Below, piece by piece: positions 43,338 through 51,778 of a stretch of DNA of 64,000 nucleotides. The notes under the pieces were generated by a model. It searched no databases. It was not told where the DNA came from and was given only the letters and a program-made list of their open reading frames with translations. The stretch comes from Gorillibacterium massiliense. GTDB taxonomy: Bacteria > Bacillota > Bacilli > Paenibacillales > NBRC-103111. How positions within the stretch are numbered: position 1 is the stretch's first letter; each line of letters begins with the position of its first letter. The stretch is from positions 1-64,000 of the forward strand of contig NZ_CBQR020000094.1 of NCBI RefSeq assembly GCF_000455485.1. The letters are read 5' to 3'. Both the position numbers and the translations under genes were made by a program.

Positions 43338-45317
43338 TCACCACTCCTCAGATAGCGCGTTCCTTACGCTCAAGATGTAACGGGAATGATCCAACGGGTT
43401 AACGCCGATCCGCGGTCTCGACACATCTGTGCCGGGAGGAGCCGGTTGATATCCCCAAAAGGAAGTGACCATGGTTCCTCTACCCTTGGATTGAGATGAA
43501 AGCTTGACGGAGTAATCCAAAGAGGTAGCCACGGGGATTTTCCCCTCCACCGTCATGCGATCTCCCGCTGTCTCCGGAGGTGAAAACTCAGCCCGCATCT
43601 GCGCCAAATCGGCCATGACCTTGCCGCCCAGCTCCTCCGGCACCGTTATGCGAAACGATAGCAACGGCTCCAAAAGCGTCGTGCCGGCAGCCTGTAGGCC
43701 TTCCATAATCGCTACCGGTGTGGCGACGACGAAATCGAGGGGATGGGTGTGCCAAACATGATGCTCGCCGTATAGAAGCGTCACCTTTAAATCCGTTACT
43801 TCCCAACCCCGGAGACCTTGCAGCAACGCTTCGGGTACTTGCCGCTCCACCTGTTTCTGATATTGGAGGAGCAGATCCTCCGTCCGCACCTGCCCTTGAT
43901 AGACGAGGCCGCTGCCCCTCTCCCCCGGTTCGATTAGAAAGCGGAGGATCGCCCAGCATGGCTTCGGCATCGTATACGCATAGAAGCCCTCTGCCGTACG
44001 GGAGGGTGTTTCTTTATAGATGACCGAAGGCTGTCCGAAAGTAACGTCCAACTGGAAGCGAGCTTTCATCACAGCCGTCAAAATTTCCAGTTGAATCGGC
44101 CCCATGACGTTGATATGCAGTTCTCTCTCCTGCCTGTGCCACTGCATGCCAAGAAGCGGATCTTCTTCCGCCAGCTCCTGCATGGCGGCGACGACCGCTG
44201 GGTAATCCTGCTCCTGCTGCCAGTAAACGCGCACCATCAGGAGCGGCACCGCCATCCGAAGCTGCGGCGGAACCCCCGCCGGATTTCCTAAAATATCGCC
44301 CACTTGGGCAGAAGTTAAGCCGCAGACGGCGGCAATGTCCCCTGCTGCCAGCAGTCCGATATCCTCGCCACGCTGTCCCTCCATCCTGCGGATTTGCGTG
44401 ATCTTCTCGTGGACATTCCGAGTGGCGTTGAATACCGCTGCCCGGTTGCGGATCGTTCCTCCGTACATCCGAACATAGGCCAGCTTGCCCATGGTCTTGT
44501 GCCTCTCAATTTTAAATACGACGCCGGATACCGGTTCCTCGGCACTTCCCTTTGGCTCAGGTAAAAACTCCACGATGGCGTCCAGCAGCTCCGCGACACC
44601 AATGCCCCGAGCAGAGCAGCCGAACAAAACGGGAAAAGCCAAGCCGGTCCGGGCAAGCTCATCGAGAGCTTGCCGAAGTTCCTCCGGCGATAAGCTTTCC
44701 CCGTTTAAATAACGCTCCAGAATAGCATCATCAGCCTCCGCGAGCCTTTCAACGGCGTCTTGCAGCGAAAACGCGCCGATGCCGGGATTCTGCCAGAGAC
44801 TGCAGTTGCCCGTATATGCCTGCTCCCGTCCGACCGGAATCTGCACCGGAATTGCCACCGGTGTAAGCACCCGACGAATCTCCGCCAGCGTCCTTTCCGG
44901 GTCGGCGCCGACCCGGTCCATTTTATTGAGATAAACGATCGTCGGAATATTCATCGTCCTGAGGGCATGCCAAACCGCTTCTGTTTGCGCCTGTACGCCC
45001 TCTACCGCGGACACCAGCAGAACCGCTCCGTCCATCACCCGCATCGACCGTTCTACTTCTGAAAGAAAATCGACATGCCCGGGTGTATCGACCAGATTAA
45101 TCGCCGTATCCTTCCAAAGAAAAGAGGTAGACGCCGCCTGTACCGATATCCCCCGTTCCCGCTCGACGTCCAGCCAATCCGTCTGGGAGGTCCCTGTATC
45201 TACCTTGCCCGGCGCGCGGATTTTGCCGCATTCGTATAGCATGTATTCCGTCGTCGTCGTCTTTCCCGCATCCACGTGGGCAAAAACGCCGACATTCCGT
45301 CTATTCGCCAATCCCAT
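43338..45317 (-). CDS. TetM-like ribosomal-protection GTPase
   Basis: Translation GTPase of 659 aa in the EF-G/TetM family. GTP sites: HVDAGKTTTTE, RGIS, DTPGH, NKMD. Domains II-V follow, and the length and VTDLKVTLLYG block match tetracycline-protection proteins rather than EF-G. The tip of domain IV, normally YSPVSTPADF in TetM/TetO, reads HVWHTHPLDF, so tetracycline displacement is uncertain. ATG 45317 overlaps the zinc-ribbon gene by 17 bases (AAGGAG upstream), giving a coupled pair. It could be chromosomal resistance or a housekeeping ribosome factor. Confidence 0.85.
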   Translation of the reverse strand: MGLANRRNVGVFAHVDAGKTTTTEYMLYECGKIRAPGKVDTGTSQTDWLDVERERGISVQAASTSFLWKDTAINLVDTPGHVDFLSEVERSMRVMDGAVLLVSAVEGVQAQTEAVWHALRTMNIPTIVYLNKMDRVGADPERTLAEIRRVLTPVAIPVQIPVGREQAYTGNCSLWQNPGIGAFSLQDAVERLAEADDAILERYLNGESLSPEELRQALDELARTGLAFPVLFGCSARGIGVAELLDAIVEFLPEPKGSAEEPVSGVVFKIERHKTMGKLAYVRMYGGTIRNRAAVFNATRNVHEKITQIRRMEGQRGEDIGLLAAGDIAAVCGLTSAQVGDILGNPAGVPPQLRMAVPLLMVRVYWQQEQDYPAVVAAMQELAEEDPLLGMQWHRQERELHINVMGPIQLEILTAVMKARFQLDVTFGQPSVIYKETPSRTAEGFYAYTMPKPCWAILRFLIEPGERGSGLVYQGQVRTEDLLLQYQKQVERQVPEALLQGLRGWEVTDLKVTLLYGEHHVWHTHPLDFVVATPVAIMEGLQAAGTTLLEPLLSFRITVPEELGGKVMADLAQMRAEFSPPETAGDRMTVEGKIPVATSLDYSVKLSSQSKGRGTMVTSFWGYQPAPPGTDVSRPRIGVNPLDHSRYILSVRNALSEEW

Positions 45318-45813
45318 CCTTGCTCTCCTTCACTTGCTGGTCTTGACTTTCTTGCTCTTGAGCCGACTCTTGTTGAGCAGATTCTTGCACCGGTTGAGAG
45401 GAACCGGAATCAGATGCCTCCGGCGTTACCGGGATAACGTCCGCATCAACGGACCGGGGTGGAGCAAAGGAAGCGCCACAATTCGGGCAAAATTTGGCAT
45501 CTACCGGAAGCGCTTTGCCACAAGCGCATTCTTTCTCATTGCGAATCTCGCGGATTTTCCGTTCCAGTTCGTCGATTTCCCCAAGCAGCTTATGGATTTC
45601 CTGAAATACCGAAATAAATTCCTGATCATCGTATGGAGTGCCATGCTGCTCAAAGCTGCGGTATACTTGCCGGCCGATGGTAAGGTAAAGACGATCCACG
45701 TCTTTTTCCAAACCATAGATTTGCGTCTTCAATTTGGTTGTTTCCACTGTCTGCTGCGCAAGCCGCGCGGCTTCCTGAGCCCCGTCCTTCATCTTGTCGA
45801 AAAAGTTTTTCAC
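45301..45813 (-). CDS. Zinc-ribbon coiled-coil protein
   Basis: Soluble protein of 170 aa. Residues ~1-95 form a helical coiled coil (KMKDGAQEAARLAQQTVETTK and IHKLLGEIDELERKIREIRN), followed by a zinc ribbon (CACGKALPVDAKFCPNCGASF, four Cys) and a Gln/Glu/Ser-rich disordered tail. The start is GTG 45813 after GGAGGGG. It is the first gene of a pair with the TetM-like GTPase. Function unknown. Confidence 0.8.
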   Translation of the reverse strand: MKNFFDKMKDGAQEAARLAQQTVETTKLKTQIYGLEKDVDRLYLTIGRQVYRSFEQHGTPYDDQEFISVFQEIHKLLGEIDELERKIREIRNEKECACGKALPVDAKFCPNCGASFAPPRSVDADVIPVTPEASDSGSSQPVQESAQQESAQEQESQDQQVKESKDGIGE

Positions 45814-45925
45814 CGATAACCCCTCCAATATGTAATAAATGCAAGAAGACAAAGCCTCCGTTCACGAAACCGCCAGGAAACTTTGTCATCCGGTTAAAGC
45901 CAAAATCGATTCGCACCCTTCGACG

Positions 45926-46459
45926 TTACTCTTCACCCAATACTTGAGTCAGGCGCAGCCGCCCAGGTTCGGACAGATACGTATCTGTTTTGAAGCACGA
46001 GGGACAGACATATAAACTCATATCGAGAATTTCCGGCAACAACTCCCGCTCTACCACTTGCGGTCTAACCGGGGTGAACCCGTGACCCGACAGTTGCAGC
46101 CTGCCGCCATATAGCATCAATTCACGGCAATTAGAGCATTCCGGAGCAAACTCCTGATTATCAATGATACGTTCCACATTTTCGCTGTATGCATCACGAT
46201 ATTTATCTTCGTTATCATAATCGTCATCGCCATCCAAGTCGTCGATCGCGTCAACTACATCATCGTCCGCATCGTCGAGGTCTTGGTCATCTTCATCATC
46301 GAGATCCGCTTCGGCTTCGGCACCCATCCGGAACGAAACGCTGCGGTATTCGCCCAACTCGTTAAAGCAATAGGGGCATTCTTCCTCCGGTCCGGTTTCC
46401 GGATCCCAAACAATTTCCGTCTGGCACCAGGGACAGATTTGTTTGTCTTTGGAACTCAT
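45926..46459 (-). CDS. Acidic zinc-binding protein
   Basis: Protein of 177 aa with a CxxC pair CPWCQTEI, a second CPYC, a highly acidic middle (residues ~50-90, runs of Asp/Glu), then CSNC and CPSC. The four pairs can bind two zincs. No known family recognised. ATG 46459 follows GGAGGG. It has no visible partner on its strand other than the zinc-ribbon gene 112 bases downstream. The Asp-rich linker suggests a disordered spacer. Confidence 0.78.
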   Translation of the reverse strand: MSSKDKQICPWCQTEIVWDPETGPEEECPYCFNELGEYRSVSFRMGAEAEADLDDEDDQDLDDADDDVVDAIDDLDGDDDYDNEDKYRDAYSENVERIIDNQEFAPECSNCRELMLYGGRLQLSGHGFTPVRPQVVERELLPEILDMSLYVCPSCFKTDTYLSEPGRLRLTQVLGEE

Positions 46460-46501
46460 GGGCAATCCCTCCTTCTATGTAGCACATCCTGTAGCACATC
46501 C

Positions 46502-46507
46502 ATTATA
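46502..46507 (-). promoter_or_regulatory. Candidate -10 box, acidic zinc protein
   Basis: TATAAT about 43 bases before the start; between it and the ribosome site lies a direct repeat GGATGTGCTACA given twice. The -35 is weak. Confidence 0.4.
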
Positions 46508-46669
46508 TACGCAAACACCCGTCATGTGGGGAAGCGACTTCACGCCAATCCTCGGCTTTCCGAGATTCTCTAATGGTAGTATAAAAAAATGGGGTGGTCA
46601 ATTACGGGGTACGTCATCATTTTAACACCAATTCCCGTTATTCAAACAAGAAAATACCCGAAGCTTAAA

Positions 46670-46710
46670 AGAGGCCTTTCGCGAGTTCACCGAACTTACG
46701 AAAAGCCTCT
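46670..46710 (-). terminator. Terminator after DUF350 operon
   Basis: Imperfect stem AGAGGC-TTTTCG / CGAAA-GGCCTCT with inner AAGTTC/GAACT, followed by TTTTAAG on the minus strand. Confidence 0.7.
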
Positions 46711-46728
46711 GGTCTATTTATCCCCGCG

Positions 46729-46809
46729 TCAATTATGAAGCACATAATAGACACCGATGGCGAGAAAAACAAGGGCGAGAGCAAAAAGCATTCCCCACAA
46801 ATACTTCAT
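46729..46809 (-). CDS. Small membrane protein (26 aa)
   Basis: Open frame MKYLWGMLFALALVFLAIGV continuing YYVLHN-stop: one hydrophobic helix with a short polar end. Its ATG overlaps the stop of the DUF350 gene as ATGA, and GGAG lies eight bases upstream, so it would be translated by coupling. Terminator follows. It may be a partner of the DUF350 protein. Too short for standard gene calls; no family known to me. Confidence 0.6.
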   Translation of the reverse strand: MKYLWGMLFALALVFLAIGVYYVLHN

Positions 46810-47225
46810 AATACACTTGCTCCGATTACAAACGATATGGACACCGAGATAAGAAAGGAAATGAGTCCCACGGCGTTATTGCCGTTTTTGATCTCTTCGT
46901 CGATTTTAAAATAGGGAGTCAAAATTTCAAATAAATAATAGGAGACGATCAACAGAACAAATCCGAAGCCGGCCCATGCAAGAGATTCCAGCAGCGAATC
47001 GTTGTTAAGAATGGCAAAGCGGAAAATATTGCAGATCCCGAATATTTTCCCGCCGGTGGCCATCGCCACGGCAACATTGCCCTTCTTGATCTCCTCCCAG
47101 TCGTTATACTTGGTGATCCGGTTGAATATTACCATAAACAGGATAAGTGCAATCGCCGCCACAGAGTAATAGGCAAGGGTGTTCAGGTACGGGTTTTGCA
47201 GCAAGGTATCCACCTCTTTATTCAT
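46806..47225 (-). CDS. DUF350 membrane protein
   Basis: Integral membrane protein of 139 aa with four helices: YYSVAAIALILFMVIFNRI, AWAGFGFVLLIVSYYLFEIL, and a pair at the end. NAVAMATGGK-like (NVAVAMATGGKIFGI) and NGNNAVGLISF segments mark DUF350 (UPF0719; yshE of Bacillus, also found after mutS2). Function unknown; related proteins are linked to pspA, which lies just upstream here. ATG 47225 follows GGAGG by seven bases. Confidence 0.82.
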   Translation of the reverse strand: MNKEVDTLLQNPYLNTLAYYSVAAIALILFMVIFNRITKYNDWEEIKKGNVAVAMATGGKIFGICNIFRFAILNNDSLLESLAWAGFGFVLLIVSYYLFEILTPYFKIDEEIKNGNNAVGLISFLISVSISFVIGASVL

Positions 47226-47279
47226 GGCTGTTCCTCCACCAACAAATTTCCGATAGACCTGCAAAAATTCCGTTTAACG

Positions 47280-47378
47280 CAAGGATAAACGGCTTTCGCC
47301 GTCCCATGAGGACGAGCGACGTTTACCGTTGCGGAATAAGGCTAATTATAGTCCAAACTTATAATTTCTTATGTAGAG
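47280..47378. repeat. Dispersed repeat R2, copy 2
   Basis: About 99 bases closely matching 41,808-41,905 (AAGGATAAACGGC, GCCGTCC, GACG, GTTTACCGTTG, GGAATAAGGCTAATTATAG, AACTTATAA). The 47,226-47,517 gap holds this repeat and the pspA terminator. Confidence 0.7.
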
Positions 47379-47383
47379 AGAAA

Positions 47384-47461
47384 GAGGCTTTCCTTAACAC
47401 CCGCTCATGGTCCATGCGCCGTTTAAGGCGCCGGCCTGAATCGCCGCGCTTGGAAAGCCTC
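47384..47461 (-). terminator. Branched terminator after pspA
   Basis: Outer stem GAGGCTTTCC / GGAAAGCCTC enclosing an inner GCGCC/GGCGC hairpin, followed by TTTCTCTCT on the minus strand. Confidence 0.6.
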
Positions 47462-47517
47462 GTCTTTTGTCATCCTGCCAACGGATCCTCCTGAAAACAG
47501 GGCATCAACCGGCTGTA

Positions 47518-48198
47518 TTACTGCTCTTGCTGCTTTTGGGAAACCTTCGCCTTCAAGGCAGCCAATTCGTCTTCCACTCCATCATTCTTATCAAGTTCCG
47601 CCAGTTCTTTATCGAGGCCGCGGTTCTTGTCGTTCAATTCCCCGCTGGCTTGCGCTTCCGCTTCCAATTGGGCGACCTTGTCGCTCATTCGGTCGAAACC
47701 GCGGGCCGCATTATCCATGCCGAAGCCGGACATCGCCTGATTGATGGATTTTTGAGCCTTGGCTGCTTCGGCGCGAGCGACAAGAAGATCCTTCTTGTTC
47801 TTCATCTTGCCGAATTCGTCCTTCATCTCCGCCAATTGGGCACGCAGGCGGTCGGCGTTTGCCTTGGCAATGTCATATTGCTGTTTCATTTCGTCATAGC
47901 GGACTTGGTGCTCTTTCTTGTCTTGCAAGGCGCGGCGAGCCAAATCCTCGTTGTTTTGCTCCAGTGCCTTTTCCGCTTGCTGCTGGCGTTTCTCTACCAT
48001 ATCGTAAGCTTCTTCATATTGCCCCTGGAACTTTTTCTCCACTGCGATTTGTTTGGCTACAGCGGCTTCCGCATCCAGGATATCCTGCTCCATATCGCGC
48101 AGGAACTGATTCAACATTTTTACCGGGTCCTCTGCTTTGTCCAGCAAGTCGTTAATAGAAGCAGCCGTCAAATCGCGAAGTCTTTTGAAAATACCCAT
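47518..48198 (-). CDS. pspA: PspA/IM30-family protein
   Basis: Peripheral membrane protein of 226 aa, almost wholly coiled coil, that forms oligomers protecting damaged membrane. N-terminal amphipathic start MGIFKRLRDLTAASINDLLDKAEDPVKMLNQFLRDME is the family hallmark; RRALQDKKEHQ and KKDLLVARAEAAKAQ lie in the middle. It precedes the DUF350 gene on the same strand but a terminator and a repeat lie between. Confidence 0.93.
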   Translation of the reverse strand: MGIFKRLRDLTAASINDLLDKAEDPVKMLNQFLRDMEQDILDAEAAVAKQIAVEKKFQGQYEEAYDMVEKRQQQAEKALEQNNEDLARRALQDKKEHQVRYDEMKQQYDIAKANADRLRAQLAEMKDEFGKMKNKKDLLVARAEAAKAQKSINQAMSGFGMDNAARGFDRMSDKVAQLEAEAQASGELNDKNRGLDKELAELDKNDGVEDELAALKAKVSQKQQEQ

Positions 48199-48307
48199 GG
48201 TTCTTTTCCTCCCTATGAATAGTCATTTCATTTCGAATGGATGTTTCGTACATCCTTTTCATACGTGAGATGAGCCGGGGCGTTTCACTTTCCATAAATT
48301 CCAAGAC

Positions 48308-50698
48308 CTATTTTAATTCGACGACCGTTACGCCGGTTCCTCCCTCATTATATGCCCCGATGCGGAAGCTTTTCACATGTTTGTGCCTGCGCAAATAATC
48401 CTGGATACCTGCCCTGAGTGCGCCGGTTCCTTTGCCGTGAATGAGGTAAACCTGCGGAAAGCTGGCGAGAAAGGATTCATCCAGAAAGCGGTCGACATCG
48501 ATGATCGATTCCTCGATGTTTTTGCCGCGCAGATCCAACTCCAACCGTGCGCCTTCGTCCCGCGTCCGTTTCAATCCCGTTGTCGCTTGCTGCACCGATT
48601 GCTGCTTCTGGGGAGCCGATTTCAGCAGCTCAAGGTCGGAAAGGGCCACCTTCATCTTGAGGATGCCCAATTGCACCGTCGCTTCCTCCGGGCTAATGTC
48701 GACGATCTGACCTTTCTGGCCAAAGCTGATCACCTTCACCTCATCCCCTGTCTGCAGTGGCCGCGCTTTTTTGGGCGTGCTGCCGATCCCAGCGGGCTTC
48801 TTCGGAGCTAGTTCCGGTACCGCCTCGTCAAGGCGCCGCTTCATATCGATCAGCTGATGCTCCTTAATGGAGGAGCGTTCTTCCATCGCCAGCTTGCGCA
48901 GATCGGCGATGATCTCATCCGCTTCGCGCCGCGCTTTCTTTACCGCTTCCTCCGCATCCCGTTCCGCTTTTGCGAGCAGCCTGCCCCGCTCCTCCTCGAA
49001 ACGGCGGCGCTCTTCCTCCATCTGCCGCTTCAGAAGATCGACTTCGCGGTGCTCTTTCTCCGCGCTGAGCCGTTCCGCTTCCGCCGTCAGTCGATTTTCC
49101 TCCAGTGAAGCGATCATGGATTCCACCCGCTGGTCGTCTTCACCAACTTGGCCGCGGGCATGCTCGATAATCCGCCCCGACAAACCGAGTCGCTCCGCAA
49201 TAGCAAAGGCGTTACTCCGTCCGGGAACACCTACTAGAAGCCGGTAGGTGGGGCTGAGGGTATTGATGTCGAATTCCATGCTGGCGTTAATGACCCCTGC
49301 CCTCTCATAGGCATATGCCTTCAATTCGCTGTAGTGGGTCGTGGCTACCATACGGCAGCCCATGCGGTGGATGTGTTCCAATATCGATATAGCCAAAGCC
49401 GATCCTTCGGCAGGGTCCGTTCCCGCTCCCACTTCATCCAGCAGCACCAAGCTTTTCGGCGTCATCTCCCGCAAAATCGTGACGATATTGGTCATATGGC
49501 TGGAAAAGGTGCTCAAGCTTTGCTCAATGCTCTGCTCATCGCCGATATCCGCGTAAATGGCGTCAAATACGCAGAGCTGGCTGCCGTCTTCCCCCGGAAC
49601 GAAAAGCCCGGCCATGGCCATCAAACTGAGCAGGCCGACGGTTTTGAGCGAAACGGTTTTGCCCCCAGTATTCGGGCCGGTGATGATGATCGTCGAAAAC
49701 TTATTACCCAGTTCCACATCAAGGGGAACCACGCGATCCTTTGCTATGAGAGGATGGCGGCCTTTACGGATTTTAAGGAAGCCCCTGTCATTCATCATCG
49801 GCAGGGTCGCCTTCATTTCTCGAGCCAAAGAAGCCTTGGCAAAAATGAAATCAAGTTCACCCAAAGCTTCCAGAGTCGTTTCGAGCGGATCGGCGAAATC
49901 GGCGACTAGAGAGGTCAAGATCATGAGAATTCGTTCAATCTCCCGTTCCTCTGACAAGCGCAGTTCCCGAAGCCGGTTGTTCATCTGCACGACGGATTCC
50001 GGTTCAATGTAAAGGGTCGCTCCGGAAGCGGACTGGTCGTGAACGATTCCGCCAAAATGGCTCCGGTACTCCTGTTTGACGGGAATGACATACCGGTCGC
50101 CGCGTATGGTGATCAAATTATCCTGCAGCATCTTCTGGATGGAAGAACTCCGCACCATTTGCTCCAGCTTCTCGCGGACGCGGCCCTCGCCATTGCGCAG
50201 TTCCTGACGCAAACGGCTTAGTTCAGGGCTCGCTTTATCCGCCACAAAAGCTCCTTCGTCAATGCAATCGCGGATGCGATCTTCCAATTGCCGGTCCTCG
50301 CTGATTTGTTCAGCCAGTCTCATGAGCAGAGGAATCGGCCGGTTCTCATGGACGTTTTCGAGAAAACGGCTCAACCTGCGGGCACCCAGCATCGTATTGG
50401 CAATATCCAACAGCTCAGCGGGATTCAGCATCCCGCCGATGCGGGAGCGCTTAAGAGAAGCCCGAATATCGCGGATGCCGCCGAAAGGCGCTCCGCCCTT
50501 CAAACGGTCTGCGGCAAAGGCTTCATCTGTCGCCTGCAGGCGGTGCTTCACTTCCTCCAGCTTACCGCTTGGCTGCAGAACCTCCGCCCGGCTTTTACCG
50601 AGAGATGTAGCTGCAAGCCCGGCAAGGGTATCGCGAACTTTATGAAATTCCAGCTTATATATAATTTTACTGTCCAAAGTCGTCGTTCTCCTATTCAT
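48308..50698 (-). CDS. mutS2: MutS2 ribosome-rescue/DNA-structure ATPase
   Basis: ATPase of 796 aa with nuclease tail. MutS-type Walker A TGPNTGGKTVSLKTVGL, Walker B LVLLDEVGAGTDPAEGSAL, long coiled-coil clamp (~520-640), KOW-like linker and C-terminal Smr domain with LDLRGKNIEES and HGKGTGALR. MutS2 suppresses recombination and, in Bacillus, splits collided ribosomes. ATG 50698 follows AAGGA by seven bases; TTG 50677 with AGGAG is a second option and gives the usual family N-terminus. Confidence 0.95.
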   Translation of the reverse strand: MNRRTTTLDSKIIYKLEFHKVRDTLAGLAATSLGKSRAEVLQPSGKLEEVKHRLQATDEAFAADRLKGGAPFGGIRDIRASLKRSRIGGMLNPAELLDIANTMLGARRLSRFLENVHENRPIPLLMRLAEQISEDRQLEDRIRDCIDEGAFVADKASPELSRLRQELRNGEGRVREKLEQMVRSSSIQKMLQDNLITIRGDRYVIPVKQEYRSHFGGIVHDQSASGATLYIEPESVVQMNNRLRELRLSEEREIERILMILTSLVADFADPLETTLEALGELDFIFAKASLAREMKATLPMMNDRGFLKIRKGRHPLIAKDRVVPLDVELGNKFSTIIITGPNTGGKTVSLKTVGLLSLMAMAGLFVPGEDGSQLCVFDAIYADIGDEQSIEQSLSTFSSHMTNIVTILREMTPKSLVLLDEVGAGTDPAEGSALAISILEHIHRMGCRMVATTHYSELKAYAYERAGVINASMEFDINTLSPTYRLLVGVPGRSNAFAIAERLGLSGRIIEHARGQVGEDDQRVESMIASLEENRLTAEAERLSAEKEHREVDLLKRQMEEERRRFEEERGRLLAKAERDAEEAVKKARREADEIIADLRKLAMEERSSIKEHQLIDMKRRLDEAVPELAPKKPAGIGSTPKKARPLQTGDEVKVISFGQKGQIVDISPEEATVQLGILKMKVALSDLELLKSAPQKQQSVQQATTGLKRTRDEGARLELDLRGKNIEESIIDVDRFLDESFLASFPQVYLIHGKGTGALRAGIQDYLRRHKHVKSFRIGAYNEGGTGVTVVELK

Positions 50699-50859
50699 CA
50701 TTTCATCCTTTTTATTATAGCCAATGCGGCTCCCGGAAGCCATTCGTCTATATTTCTATAAGAAAAAAATCCTCCCGCGGCAGCATTTGGATCTTACATA
50801 CATCAACATCATTCAGGAGACACTACCCAATATCACGAAATCGAGGAGGATGATCCATT

Positions 50860-51225
50860 ATGACAGTTATCGGAGCCGTAGTCCGGTTCGTCGTATCTGC
50901 CATTGCTTTGTTAGTTGCTGCATGGTTAGTTCCGGGATTCTCAGTGGGAGGTTTCGGATCCGCTTTGGTCCTTGCCCTTGTCATCGCTGTTTTGGGCTGG
51001 GTGGTGGAAAGCCTGTTCAACCGGGATATTTCTCCCTTTGGACGCGGAATCGTCGGCTTTCTGCTCTCCGCTCTTGTGATTTGGCTTTCGCAATTTATCG
51101 TCGGCAACGTCAAAGTGACCTTACTGGGAGCGCTTCTTGCCGCCCTCGTTGTCGGCATCATTGATCTTTTTGTGCCGACAGGCGTGATCGGCCGCAACAA
51201 GAACCGCAACCGCGGCAGGGCTTAA
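50860..51225 (+). CDS. Phage-holin-family (YvlD-like) membrane protein
   Basis: Protein of 121 aa with four helices (VVRFVVSAIALLVAAWLVPGF, LVLALVIAVLGWVVESLF, IVGFLLSALVIWL, LGALLAALVVGIIDLF), matching the widespread phage holin 4_2 family. Basic tail RNKNRNRGRA. Most chromosomal members are envelope-stress-linked rather than lytic. GAGGAGG precedes the ATG. It interrupts the minus-strand mutS2-cvpA order together with the next gene. Confidence 0.85.
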   Translation: MTVIGAVVRFVVSAIALLVAAWLVPGFSVGGFGSALVLALVIAVLGWVVESLFNRDISPFGRGIVGFLLSALVIWLSQFIVGNVKVTLLGALLAALVVGIIDLFVPTGVIGRNKNRNRGRA

Positions 51226-51287
51226 GAAAACGGTTCTGTGCGTCGTCATAATTCAGACACAGAAATCCCCTTTCCATTGATGTACAA

Positions 51288-51314
51288 TGATAATTGTCAC
51301 AATAACAATTATTA
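51288..51314. promoter_or_regulatory. Inverted repeat upstream of cupredoxin gene
   Basis: TGATAATTGT and ACAATTATTA separated by seven bases, 32 bases before the gene. A+T-rich, Fur/PerR-like in composition but without their 7-1-7 spacing; a metal-responsive repressor is a guess. Confidence 0.4.
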
Positions 51315-51345
51315 TTTACGAATCGGGAAAGGGGCTTTGTCCTGC

Positions 51346-51726
51346 ATGAAAAGAATGATGGCACTTTTTCTCACCCTGGCTTTAGCTTCCGCTTTATCCG
51401 CTTGCGGGAACAACGAGCCTTCCGCAGCTTCTGATAAAAATTCCGGTGATAAGGCTGTTGCTGCCGACGAAGAGCTTGTCATCCATGCGACCAACTATAA
51501 GTTCGATAAAGAAGAATACCACTTAACCAAAGGAAAAACAGTCAAAATCACTTTCAAAAGCCAAGGAATGCACGGCTTAGCCATCAAAGAACTGGGAGTA
51601 AATTTGAAGCGGAACAACGCCAGTAAAACGGTGACCCTCGATAAGCCGGGCACCTACGAAATCAAATGCAGCATCGTTTGCGGCAGCGGCCACAAGGACA
51701 TGGTATCCAAGCTGATTGTGAGTTAA
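51346..51726 (+). CDS. Cupredoxin lipoprotein, COX2-like CuA site
   Basis: Outer-face lipoprotein of 126 aa. Lipobox LSAC (Cys20), short Ser/Asp linker, then a cupredoxin fold with a CuA-type ligand set KCSIVCGSGHKDM (Cys-x3-Cys-x3-His-x2-Met) and an upstream His in GMHGLAIKE. The same motif is found in cytochrome oxidase subunit II and nitrous oxide reductase, but no helices or oxidase genes are near. Likely a periplasm-side copper or electron carrier. AAAGGGG lies 14 bases upstream. Confidence 0.85.
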   Translation: MKRMMALFLTLALASALSACGNNEPSAASDKNSGDKAVAADEELVIHATNYKFDKEEYHLTKGKTVKITFKSQGMHGLAIKELGVNLKRNNASKTVTLDKPGTYEIKCSIVCGSGHKDMVSKLIVS

Positions 51727-51736
51727 TGGGAATAAA

Positions 51737-51766
51737 GAGAGACCGTCTCATAGAGACGGTCTCTTT
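51737..51766 (+). terminator. Terminator after cupredoxin gene
   Basis: Perfect stem GAGACCGTCTC / GAGACGGTCTC, ATA loop, then TTTCTTTT; may serve the convergent cvpA gene too. Confidence 0.85.
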
Positions 51767-51778
51767 CTTTTGCATCGA

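Noticed and set aside
50860..51225. Holin-like gene as a sign of a prophage
   Set aside because: No phage structural, lysis or integrase genes nearby; the family is widespread in chromosomes.
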